From Gammaproteobacteria bacterium UBA5338 (GTDB lineage Bacteria; Pseudomonadota; Gammaproteobacteria; Pseudomonadales; UBA5862): DNA of 6,379 nt. The notes beneath the pieces were generated by a model. The model did not search any database. It was given only the letters and a program-made list of their open reading frames with translations, and was not told the DNA's origin. The DNA is taken from the NCBI GenBank assembly GCA_002408105.1, contig DHQM01000131.1, positions 1-6,379 of the forward strand, in the 5' to 3' direction. Shown in pieces: positions 1 to 5,954 of the stretch. A program made the translations under genes and the position numbers. Every line of letters begins with the position of its first letter. Positions within the stretch are counted from its first letter, which is position 1.

Positions 1-184
1 GCGAGGCAGGGGGAGCAGCTCGCTTCACTGGACTTGCTTTCGCGCGCGCGGCTGTCGCTGGCGCTGGCGCTTTGGGGGCAGTGGTCGCCGCCTTGCGAGA
101 TGCAGCTCTTGGTGTGGCTTTGGCCTTGGGCTTGGCTTTTGTTGCCGCGTTGGTTTTCGCGGGAGTGGCTTTTTTCGTAGGCAT
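1..184 (-). CDS. Histone H1-like Lys/Ala/Pro-rich protein, N-terminal part (runs off left edge)
   Basis: Reading leftward from the ATG at 184–182 gives 61 in-frame codons without a stop, beginning MPTKKATPAKTNAATKAKPK and continuing with Lys, Ala, Pro, Thr and Arg almost exclusively. This composition is that of bacterial histone H1-like or AlgP-like proteins, which have disordered basic tails that bind DNA without sequence specificity. No hydrophobic core, signal peptide or globular domain is visible in the part present. The start is chosen because an AAGGA motif lies about 10 bases upstream of it and the Lys/Ala-rich composition begins exactly there. The frame is open further upstream to a TGA near 277, so a longer form from a GTG (V-A-T-L-H...) is possible. 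The C-terminus is outside the window, so it could also be the basic N-terminal extension of a larger protein. It lies downstream of, and in the same direction as, the HD-GYP gene, but has its own likely promoter. The exact family is uncertain. Confidence 0.62.
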   Translation of the reverse strand, partial: MPTKKATPAKTNAATKAKPKAKATPRAASRKAATTAPKAPAPATAARAKASPVKRAAPPAS

Positions 185-463
185 GGATAGGGGTTCCTTC
201 ACGGAGGCGGGTTCTGGGGTGGTGGCGTGCAGGGTCGCCACGTCTTTCGTTTGCGCAACTGGGAATCTCAACGAACATCAATTGATCGGGGACTGCTGGC
301 TCGTGGGCACCCTGGCTGAGACAAATTGTGTATAGCGCATTCACGTATGGGGCGCAAGAAAAACAGCCGTTTTTGCCTGTGTTTCCTGTCTAAAGTGCGA
401 CGGGTGGGTGCGGGTCTTGTAAGGCTGGGTCAAACGGATGCGAGAGGACAGCAATAGGTTGCA
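185..463. other. Intergenic region between the HD-GYP gene and the histone H1-like gene
   Basis: These 279 bases lie between two minus-strand genes. Apart from the promoter at 329–357 and the leader of the histone-like gene I see no gene on either strand. A plus-strand open frame from 72 to 335 encodes an Ala/Val/Leu-rich string, but it is the antisense of the Lys/Ala-rich gene over most of its length. A weak inverted repeat, ACAG (363–366) with CTGT (377–380), sits next to T/A-runs downstream of the HD-GYP stop. Its stem is only four pairs, too short to call a terminator, so the end of the HD-GYP transcript is not resolved. Confidence 0.5.
329..357 (-). promoter_or_regulatory. Sigma-70-type promoter for the histone H1-like gene
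   Basis: On the minus strand, TTGCGC (357–352) is followed after a 17-base spacer by TATACA (334–329). This is four of six matches to the -35 consensus and five of six to the -10 consensus, at optimal spacing. Transcription would start near 322, leaving an untranslated leader of about 140 bases before the ATG at 184. No regulator binding site is recognised. The call rests on the motif match and on the position upstream of a gene in the right direction. Confidence 0.55.
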
Positions 464-1591
464 CTACTTTGGAGCGATTTGGTTAAAGCACCGCACCCAG
501 GTCGGACTGAATTGGATGCCGCTTTCACGGTTGATTTCGAGAATCGCCCGAACCAAAGGCCGACGTTGAAGGTCACGGTAGGCGCGTTCATGGGTGCGTG
601 CATCGAAGGTGTCGGCGATGGCGATGATCTTGGCACCATCGCAGATCTCCGGTTCACGCAGACCCAACGGGTATCCACTGCCATCGGCGCGCTCATGGTG
701 TTGCAGAACCATTTTTGCGGCGGGCTCCCAGTCGCGCATGCGGTGAAGCAGTTCGTAGGCGGAGCGCGCATGCCCCTGCATCATTTTTTTCTCGTCGAGG
801 TTCAGGCGTTCTTTTTTATGCAGGACGTCCACCGGCAAAAAGGCCATGCTGATGTCATGAACCAGCACCGCGGCGGTGAGTTGTGTTGGATCAACCGGAC
901 TTCCGCCTTGGCGGTTCATGGCCAGACACAAGCGCAAAAGGCGGCTGCTGCGTCCATACCAGTACCTGGAGCGTTGTTCCATCGGTTCGATCAGGCCGCG
1001 AAGAAACTGCAGGTCGGCCGAGTTCTCGACGGCAAAGTGCTGCAGGGTGTCGTCGACGGAATGGCGGTGCAGGGCGCGATTGGTTGCATGGGGGTCTGCC
1101 GGGGGGCGCGCCAACTCGATTTCGTCGATTCGGGTGTGTGGGTCGAGCACCAACAGGGCAGCGTACATGCTGTTGCGCAGCTGGTCCGGCTCGGCGCGAC
1201 TGACTGCGGCCAGGCTGCTGGCGATTTGCTGTAGGCGGTTTTCATTGAGGTCCCGGTGTTGCGCATGGCCGAGGGATTGGTCGACGATGCGTTGGACATC
1301 GTCCAAGGCGAGCAGCCCGATGTCGATCTGCATTTGGTCGTAGCGAATCCGTTCTTGCTGCAGGGCGCTGAGCAGCTCGGAGAGCTGCATGCTGATGGCA
1401 TCCAGGTAGGTGTTGCCAAGCGGCGCCAGCAGCAGCTGCAGTTCGTCGAGGGCTTGATGCAGCTCGATGAGAAGAGCGGGCTGCTCCGGAAACTCTTCGA
1501 AGCTCAGCAGCAAGTGCTCGCCGCGCCGAAGCAAGGGTGGGAGCTGGCGTTCGATGTTTTCGCGAACTGCAGGCGAAGGTGGGGGCGACAT
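464..1591 (-). CDS. HD-GYP domain protein, probable cyclic-di-GMP phosphodiesterase family (partly degenerate motif)
   Basis: A 375-residue soluble protein with no signal peptide or membrane segment. Residues 1 to about 200 are Leu/Gln-rich and probably helical, with no domain I recognise. Residues about 205–372 form an HD-GYP domain: the His-Asp pair at 245–246, a further His at 274 (QGHARSAYELL), the tandem His298–His299 followed by ERADGSGYPLG (GYP at 306–308), then IIAIADTFDA (322–331). HD-GYP enzymes hydrolyse the second messenger cyclic-di-GMP at a two- or three-metal site, affecting motility and biofilm. Two usual features differ: the Lys after HDIG is absent (HDISMAFLP), and the first metal-ligand His, expected near residues 212–215, is not there (YWYGRSSRLL). 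Catalytic activity is therefore uncertain; it could act as a cyclic-di-GMP sensor. The ATG at 1591 is the first start after an in-frame TGA, but its ribosome site is weak. The gene diverges from the zinc-ribbon/aspS cluster across about 200 bases. Confidence 0.85.
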   Translation of the reverse strand: MSPPPSPAVRENIERQLPPLLRRGEHLLLSFEEFPEQPALLIELHQALDELQLLLAPLGNTYLDAISMQLSELLSALQQERIRYDQMQIDIGLLALDDVQRIVDQSLGHAQHRDLNENRLQQIASSLAAVSRAEPDQLRNSMYAALLVLDPHTRIDEIELARPPADPHATNRALHRHSVDDTLQHFAVENSADLQFLRGLIEPMEQRSRYWYGRSSRLLRLCLAMNRQGGSPVDPTQLTAAVLVHDISMAFLPVDVLHKKERLNLDEKKMMQGHARSAYELLHRMRDWEPAAKMVLQHHERADGSGYPLGLREPEICDGAKIIAIADTFDARTHERAYRDLQRRPLVRAILEINRESGIQFSPTWVRCFNQIAPK

Positions 1592-1793
1592 GGATTGGGT
1601 GCTTTTTTCTTCGGGCGGTGGAATGAATCATGGGCGAAGGTTATGGATCTGTACAGTGGCGTGGCCCAGTGGATTGGAGTCGGTCCATTGTGGTTGGGAA
1701 TACGAATCGCCTCGGCACTTGGAGTTGTCATATAATCGCCGGCCCTCTTATGGGAATCGCAGTGGGAATCATGGAATTACGAGGACCTGGTCC
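1592..1793. other. Divergent intergenic region between the HD-GYP gene and the zinc-ribbon gene
   Basis: This 202-base stretch must hold the promoters for two genes facing away from each other. For the plus-strand genes a perfect TATAAT is present at 1731–1736. For the minus-strand HD-GYP gene I could not find a convincing -35/-10 pair. An 8-base palindrome CTGTACAG lies at 1649–1656. It does not have the spacing of a LexA site, and I assign it no function. No small gene or RNA gene is evident. Confidence 0.55.
1731..1736 (+). promoter_or_regulatory. -10 element of a probable promoter for the zinc-ribbon gene (and perhaps aspS and downstream)
   Basis: The hexamer is a perfect TATAAT in an otherwise GC-rich region, 57 bases before the ATG at 1794, giving a predicted leader of about 50 bases. 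At 16–18 bases upstream the sequence (around CGCCTC) does not resemble a -35 box, and there is no strict extended -10 TG. The promoter is therefore inferred mainly from the -10 hexamer and the position. It could depend on an activator. Confidence 0.45.
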
Positions 1794-2081
1794 ATGCCTA
1801 TTTACGAGTACCGTTGTGAAAGTTGTGGTCACGAGCTGGAGGCCCTGCAGAAGATTTCGGACGAACCGCTGACCCAATGTCCGGCTTGTTCGCGGGCAAC
1901 GCTTGCCCGGTTGATTTCTGCTCCGCGCTTTCGTTTGAAAGGTTCCGGCTGGTATGAAACCGACTTTAAGAAAGGCGGGAGTAAGAAAAACATTGCCGGC
2001 GATGGCGAATCTTCGAGTTCAGGATCGAGCGAATCCAAGCCTTCGAGTGGGGGCGGTGCGGCCAGCGACAATGCTGCCTAG
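1794..2081 (+). CDS. FmdB-family putative regulatory zinc-ribbon protein
   Basis: A 95-residue protein starting [16 protein letters not shown], the hallmark N-terminus of the FmdB/CxxC zinc-ribbon family. Two Cys pairs, Cys8-x2-Cys11 and Cys29-x2-Cys32, should bind one zinc ion. They are followed by the conserved [15 protein letters not shown] segment (residues 44–58). Residues about 61–95 are a Ser/Gly/Ala-rich, probably disordered tail. The family is named after a putative regulator in an amidase/formamidase operon, but its molecular role is not established; DNA, RNA or protein binding are all possible. The start is supported by GAGGA at 1781–1785, eight bases upstream of the ATG. It is the first gene of the rightward cluster, 77 bases before aspS, with a hairpin in between. 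Small zinc-ribbon genes of this type commonly sit upstream of aspS in gammaproteobacteria. Family assignment is secure, function is not. Confidence 0.88.
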   Translation: MPIYEYRCESCGHELEALQKISDEPLTQCPACSRATLARLISAPRFRLKGSGWYETDFKKGGSKKNIAGDGESSSSGSSESKPSSGGGAASDNAA

Positions 2082-2105
2082 CCAGCTGGGAATCACCGAT
2101 CCGTT

Positions 2106-2131
2106 CAAAGGGGCTTCGGCCCCTTTGCCTT
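2106..2131 (+). terminator. UUCG-capped hairpin with short T-run between the zinc-ribbon gene and aspS
   Basis: A perfect nine-pair stem, CAAAGGGGC (2106–2114) with GCCCCTTTG (2119–2127), closes on a TTCG loop, giving the very stable C(UUCG)G tetraloop. It is followed by CCTTTT. The structure starts 24 bases after the zinc-ribbon stop and ends just before the aspS ribosome site. The T-run is only four long after two C's, so termination may be partial. That would let some transcripts continue into aspS. The same hairpin could alternatively act as an mRNA stability or processing element. Confidence 0.72.
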
Positions 2132-2158
2132 TTGGGCATCACCAGGGTACGAAACAGC

Positions 2159-3928
2159 ATGCGTAGTCACTACTGTGGCGATCTTCGCCCCGCGCAAATC
2201 GGCGAACAACTCAGCCTCTGTGGTTGGGTTCACCGCCGCCGGGACCATGGCGGCGTTATTTTCATCGATCTGCGCGATCGCAGTGGCTTGATTCAGCTGG
2301 TGTTCGATCCGGACCAGGCCGAGACCTTCGCACTTGCCGAGCGGTTGCGCAGCGAGTTTGTGATCGGTGTGCATGGACGGCTGCGGGCACGCCCGGACGG
2401 CACGCTCAACGCAGAGATGCCGACCGGTGAAGTCGAAGTCCTGGCAGCGGATCTCATAATCTTCAACCCGGCCAAGACGCCACCGTTCCCGCTGGATGAA
2501 TACCATGCCTCGGGGGAAGACGTGCGCTTGCGCCACCGTTACCTGGATTTGCGGCGCCCAGAAGCGGCCGCCCGGCTGCAGTTTCGAGCGCGGGTCACCC
2601 GGGCGATTCGCGCGGCCCTTGAAGCCGAGGGTTTTGCGGAAATGGAAACCCCGATTCTCACTCGTGAGACGCCGGAAGGCGCCCGTGATTACCTCGTCCC
2701 GAGCCGAACCCATCCGGGCGAATTTTTTGCCTTGCCACAGTCGCCCCAGTTGTTCAAGCAACTGTTGATGGTGGCGGGATTCGACCGCTACTACCAGATT
2801 GCCCGCTGTTTTCGTGATGAAGACTTGCGCGCCGACCGTCAGCCTGAGTTCACTCAGGTCGATCTGGAAGCCTCCTTCGTTGACGAGTCGGACATCATGG
2901 GCGTGGTGGAAAACATGCTGCGGTCGCTGTTTCAACAGTGCCTGGACATCGACCTCGGCGACTTTCCTCGATTGACCTATGCCGATGCCATGCGCCGGTA
3001 TGGAAGTGACCGCCCCGACCTTCGCAACCCGCTGGAACTGGTGGACATTGCAGACCTGATGGAAACGGTGGACTTCAAAGTGTTTCAAGGCCCGGCGCGC
3101 GACCCGGATGGACGGGTCGCAGCGCTGCGTCTGCCCGGTGGTGCCAGCCTTTCTCGCAAGGAGATCGATGGCTACACCGAGTATGTCGGTGTCTATGGCG
3201 CCCGCGGACTGGCCTACATCAAGGTCAACGATGTCGAAGCTGGTGTTGCCGGACTCCAGTCGCCAATCCTGAAGTTCCTGCCGGAGGCGGTGGTCCTGCA
3301 AGTACTTGAGCGGGTCGGTGCAGCCTCTGGCGACCTGGTGTTTTTCGGGGCGGACAAGGCCGGCACTGTCAATGAATCGCTTGGCGCCCTGCGGGTCAAG
3401 CTCGGGATCGACCGGGGTCTGTTGCAGGCTACTTGGGCGCCCTGCTGGGTGGTTGATTTTCCCATGTTTGAAGCCGACGCAAACGGTGGTTGGACCGCGC
3501 TACACCACCCGTTCACCCAGCCCGCAGGCTCTGTACAAGACCTGCTGAATGACCCGGGGTCAGCCCTTTCTAGGGCCTACGATGTGGTTCTGAATGGCAC
3601 CGAGGTGGGTGGAGGGTCGATCCGCATTCACCAGTCCGAGATGCAGTCTGCGGTGTTTAGCCTGCTGGGCATTGACCCCCAGCAGGCGGAGCAGAAGTTT
3701 GGGTTCCTGTTGAATGCGCTGCGGTACGGGGCGCCGCCCCATGGCGGGCTCGCATTGGGCCTGGACCGCTTGGTGATGCTGATGTGCGGTGCAGATTCGA
3801 TTCGAGATGTGATCGCGTTCCCCAAAACTCAGTCCGCGGCCTGTTTGTTGACCCAGGCACCGAGCCCGGTTTCGGATCAGCAGCTCAAAGAGTTGAACCT
3901 GCGGTTGCGCACCCCGTCGGGCAACTGA
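2159..3928 (+). CDS. aspS: Aspartyl-tRNA synthetase, bacterial type (probably non-discriminating)
   Basis: A 589-residue class II synthetase that charges tRNA-Asp with aspartate in the cytosol; E. coli AspRS has 590 residues. It starts [15 protein letters not shown], matching the family N-terminus, so the ATG at 2159 is preferred over the in-frame ATG at 2132, which lies just beyond the hairpin and adds residues unlike the family. Domains in order: OB-fold anticodon-binding domain (about 1–105), catalytic domain, bacterial GAD insertion (about 290–420), and the rest of the catalytic core. Visible motifs are [17 protein letters not shown] near 194–197, motif 2 [16 protein letters not shown] from Phe218 with Arg219 and Glu221, and motif 3 with Arg537 in GLDRL. 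His30 in RRDHGG is the residue associated with enzymes that also aspartylate tRNA-Asn. An AGGG at 2144–2147 is a modest ribosome site. No separate promoter is visible in the 31 bases after the hairpin. The gene is intact and followed 40 bases later by yebC. Confidence 0.97.
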   Translation: MRSHYCGDLRPAQIGEQLSLCGWVHRRRDHGGVIFIDLRDRSGLIQLVFDPDQAETFALAERLRSEFVIGVHGRLRARPDGTLNAEMPTGEVEVLAADLIIFNPAKTPPFPLDEYHASGEDVRLRHRYLDLRRPEAAARLQFRARVTRAIRAALEAEGFAEMETPILTRETPEGARDYLVPSRTHPGEFFALPQSPQLFKQLLMVAGFDRYYQIARCFRDEDLRADRQPEFTQVDLEASFVDESDIMGVVENMLRSLFQQCLDIDLGDFPRLTYADAMRRYGSDRPDLRNPLELVDIADLMETVDFKVFQGPARDPDGRVAALRLPGGASLSRKEIDGYTEYVGVYGARGLAYIKVNDVEAGVAGLQSPILKFLPEAVVLQVLERVGAASGDLVFFGADKAGTVNESLGALRVKLGIDRGLLQATWAPCWVVDFPMFEADANGGWTALHHPFTQPAGSVQDLLNDPGSALSRAYDVVLNGTEVGGGSIRIHQSEMQSAVFSLLGIDPQQAEQKFGFLLNALRYGAPPHGGLALGLDRLVMLMCGADSIRDVIAFPKTQSAACLLTQAPSPVSDQQLKELNLRLRTPSGN

Positions 3929-3968
3929 GGCGAACCCCCTTTCTTATCCTCACATGTAGGAGCCATGC

Positions 3969-4712
3969 ATGGCTGGGCACAGCAAGTGGTCCAACATCAA
4001 GCACCGCAAGGCCGCACAAGACGCCAAGCGCGGCAAGGTGTTTACCAAGCTGATTCGGGAAATCACCGTGGCCGCCCGGCTGGGGGGCGGGGTACCCGAG
4101 GACAACCCGAGACTGCGTGCGGCCATTGACAAGGCACTCGGGGCGAACATGCCGCGGGACACCATCGACCGGGCGATCGCGCGGGGGTCCGGGTCCGGTG
4201 ACGAGGACAACGTTGAAGAGCTGGTGTACGAGGGCTACGCCCCTGGCGGCGTGGCGGTCTATGTCGAGGTCATGACTGACAACCGCAACCGAACCGTTGC
4301 GGAGGTGCGTCACGCTTTTAACAAGCACGGCGGCAACCTGGGGACCGATGGCTCGGTGGCTTACCTGTTCACCAAACAAGGTGTATTGAGCTTCGCGCCT
4401 GGTGCTGACGAAGAGGCGCTGCTCGAAGCTGGCCTTGAAGCAGGGGCCCAGGACGTGGTTACACAGGACGACGGATCGGTAGAGGTGCTCGCGGATCCGG
4501 CTGACTACCTGGCCGTGAAGGAAGCCATGGTGGCTGCCGGCCACCTGCCGGACAACGCTGAACTCGCCATGCTTCCTGCAACCTACGTCGAGTTGGAAGG
4601 TGAGCAAGCGCAACAGGTGCTTGAGCTGCTGAACCGATTGGAAGACCTCGACGATGTCCAGAATGTCTACTCGAATGCGGACTTTCCCGACGCGCTGCTC
4701 GGTGGCGACTGA
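3969..4712 (+). CDS. yebC: YebC/PmpR (TACO1) family translation and regulatory factor
   Basis: A 247-residue protein, the normal family length (E. coli YebC 246). It begins with the invariant [20 protein letters not shown]. Other conserved stretches are [32 protein letters not shown] and FNKHGGNLG (about residues 116–124). The family has three domains arranged around a negatively charged cleft. Members have been described as transcriptional regulators (PmpR in Pseudomonas, acting on quorum-sensing genes) and, for TACO1/YebC, as translation factors that relieve ribosome stalling. Which applies here cannot be read from sequence. AGGAG at 3958–3962 lies six bases before the ATG at 3969; an ATG at 3965 is out of frame. 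The gene is 12 bases upstream of ruvC in the same direction, the conserved order that makes cotranscription with the recombination genes likely. Confidence 0.96.
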   Translation: MAGHSKWSNIKHRKAAQDAKRGKVFTKLIREITVAARLGGGVPEDNPRLRAAIDKALGANMPRDTIDRAIARGSGSGDEDNVEELVYEGYAPGGVAVYVEVMTDNRNRTVAEVRHAFNKHGGNLGTDGSVAYLFTKQGVLSFAPGADEEALLEAGLEAGAQDVVTQDDGSVEVLADPADYLAVKEAMVAAGHLPDNAELAMLPATYVELEGEQAQQVLELLNRLEDLDDVQNVYSNADFPDALLGGD

Positions 4713-4724
4713 ACCCAGGACGGT

Positions 4725-5258
4725 ATGCGGGCGCCGACCGACATTGTTCTGGGGATTGATCCCGGCTCGCGGGTGACCGGATACGGGCTTATCGAACTTC
4801 GTGGGCGGCAACTTCTGTACCTGGACAGCGGCTGCATCCGCACCAGCCATGTCGAGATGCCGGCGCGCTTAGCGGAAATTTTTCAAGGGGTTGAAACCTT
4901 GGTGGCCGAGCACCAGCCGAGCGAGGTGGCGGTCGAGCAGGTCTTTATGGCGCGCAACCCGGATTCGGCGCTCAAGCTGGGTCAGGCACGCGGAGCGGCG
5001 CTGGCGGCGGTGGTGCGTGCCCGGTTGCCGGTTGCCGAGTATGCAGCCCGACAGGTCAAGCAGGCAGTGGTAGGCCATGGCGGTGCCGACAAGGCCCAGG
5101 TGCAGCGGATGGTGTGTGAATTGCTGCAGTTGCAGCGTTCCCCAGCCAGTGATGCCGCCGATGCCCTTGCCGTCGCGATCTGCCACATCCACAGCCGCGC
5201 ACTGCGCACGCAACTGAACCCGCGACCGCGCGCCAGGCCTCGGCGCCCGCGGCGCTAG
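4725..5258 (+). CDS. ruvC: Holliday-junction resolvase RuvC
   Basis: A 177-residue endonuclease (E. coli 173) of the RNase H fold. As a dimer it nicks two opposed strands of a four-way junction with Mg2+, working with RuvAB. The four catalytic acidic residues are in place: Asp12 in GIDPGS, Glu71 in VAVEQVF, Asp143 and Asp146 in [13 protein letters not shown]. The [19 protein letters not shown] segment, including the aromatic Phe74 that contacts the junction, is also intact. The C-terminus ends in a strongly basic run, [12 protein letters not shown], longer and more Arg-rich than in E. coli, which may add non-specific DNA contact. An AGGA at 4717–4720 sits close to the ATG, and the start aligns with the family. 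Yeb C ends 12 bases before it, and ruvA starts 25 bases after its stop. No LexA-type box is visible in front. Confidence 0.96.
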   Translation: MRAPTDIVLGIDPGSRVTGYGLIELRGRQLLYLDSGCIRTSHVEMPARLAEIFQGVETLVAEHQPSEVAVEQVFMARNPDSALKLGQARGAALAAVVRARLPVAEYAARQVKQAVVGHGGADKAQVQRMVCELLQLQRSPASDAADALAVAICHIHSRALRTQLNPRPRARPRRPRR

Positions 5259-5283
5259 GGGTGCCATCCACCGGAGGTTGACG

Positions 5284-5889
5284 ATGATCGGTCGCATCGA
5301 AGGCAAGCTGCTGGAAAAGCGGGGCGGCGAGATCCTGGTGGATGTCCAGGGGTTGGGGTACGAGCTCTCGGTACCGATGACCACATTGTTCAGCTTGCCG
5401 GCGCAGGGGCATCAAGTGGTGCTGTTCGTCCATTTGGTTGTGCGTGAAGACGCGCAGCTGCTTTATGGTTTTTCCGGCCGCGCTGAGCGGGATCTGTTCC
5501 GGCAGATGATCAAAGTCAGTGGTGTCGGGCCCAAGGTCGCGCTGGCCATTTTGTCGGGGCTGGATGCCGCTGCATTTCGCCGCTGCGTCGAGGCTGAAGA
5601 TACCGCCACCTTGATTCGCTTGCCTGGCATAGGCCGCAAGACGGCCGAGCGGCTGCTGCTGGACCTGCGGGATCGCCTCGACGGGGTGGGGTCCTCCGCT
5701 GAGGCTCCCGCCGTGACCGTTCAATCCGATGATCCAATGCGCGAGGCCGAAGCTGCGCTGATTGCCTTGGGGTACCGGCCGCAGGAAGCGGCCAAAGCCG
5801 TGGCGGGCGCCAGCAACGAGTTGGGCGAGTCCGAGTGCTGCAGCGAAGACCTCATTCGGCTGGCCCTCAAGCGCATGGTCAGCGCATAA
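5284..5889 (+). CDS. ruvA: Holliday-junction DNA-binding subunit RuvA
   Basis: A 201-residue protein (E. coli 203) that forms tetramers on four-way junctions and loads the RuvB motor for branch migration. Domain I (about 1–64) is an OB fold starting MIGRIEGKLLEKRGG and including VVREDAQLLYGF. Domain II carries the two helix-hairpin-helix motifs, visible as SGVGPKVALAIL (about 78–89) and LPGIGRKTAERLL (about 112–124). After a variable Ala/Pro/Ser/Asp linker, domain III (about 150–201), with ALIALGYRPQEAAKAV, is the RuvB-binding part. The ATG at 5284 is chosen because it gives the canonical MIGR start and lies six bases after GGAGG (5273–5277). An in-frame TTG at 5278 is directly against that ribosome site and is unlikely. 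The gene is complete, and 65 bases separate it from the ruvB start. Confidence 0.96.
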   Translation: MIGRIEGKLLEKRGGEILVDVQGLGYELSVPMTTLFSLPAQGHQVVLFVHLVVREDAQLLYGFSGRAERDLFRQMIKVSGVGPKVALAILSGLDAAAFRRCVEAEDTATLIRLPGIGRKTAERLLLDLRDRLDGVGSSAEAPAVTVQSDDPMREAEAALIALGYRPQEAAKAVAGASNELGESECCSEDLIRLALKRMVSA

Positions 5890-5954
5890 TGCCGATACTG
5901 CAACTATAAGCAGCATTTCGCAGCGCTTCGCCGCATCAACACCGGGGGTCCGTC

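Noticed and set aside
72..335. Plus-strand open frame encoding an Ala/Val/Leu-rich, apparently membrane-like peptide
   Set aside because: It is mostly antisense to the Lys/Ala-rich histone-like gene (AAG/GCC codons read backwards as CTT/GGC), and it lacks a ribosome site and a family match.
361..384. Inverted repeat with A/T runs considered as the HD-GYP gene terminator
   Set aside because: The contiguous stem is only four pairs and the inner bases mismatch, so it is too weak to call.
479..1234. Long plus-strand open frame across the HD-GYP gene
   Set aside because: It is a shadow of the minus-strand gene, which carries recognisable HD-GYP motifs; the plus-strand product shows no coherent domain.
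1649..1656. CTGTACAG palindrome considered as a LexA/SOS box
   Set aside because: The LexA consensus needs CTGT and ACAG separated by about eight bases; here they are adjacent. The site is also far from the ruv genes.
1660..1712. Stretch with GGCCCAGTGGAT and GGTTGGGAATACGAATC considered as a tRNA
   Set aside because: It superficially resembles D- and T-arm sequences, but I could not pair an acceptor stem or an anticodon arm.
2132..2158. Upstream in-frame ATG at 2132 as the aspS start
   Set aside because: It adds nine residues not seen in the family, lies directly against the hairpin with no ribosome site, and MRSHYCG at 2159 is the conserved N-terminus.
2105..3301. Long minus-strand open frame (about 398 codons) opposite aspS
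   Set aside because: High-GC antisense shadow of aspS, which is fully conserved in its own frame. The minus product resembles nothing known to me.
3885..4850. Minus-strand open frame (about 321 codons) opposite yebC and the ends of aspS and ruvC
   Set aside because: Spans three well-supported genes on the other strand and has no recognisable motifs.
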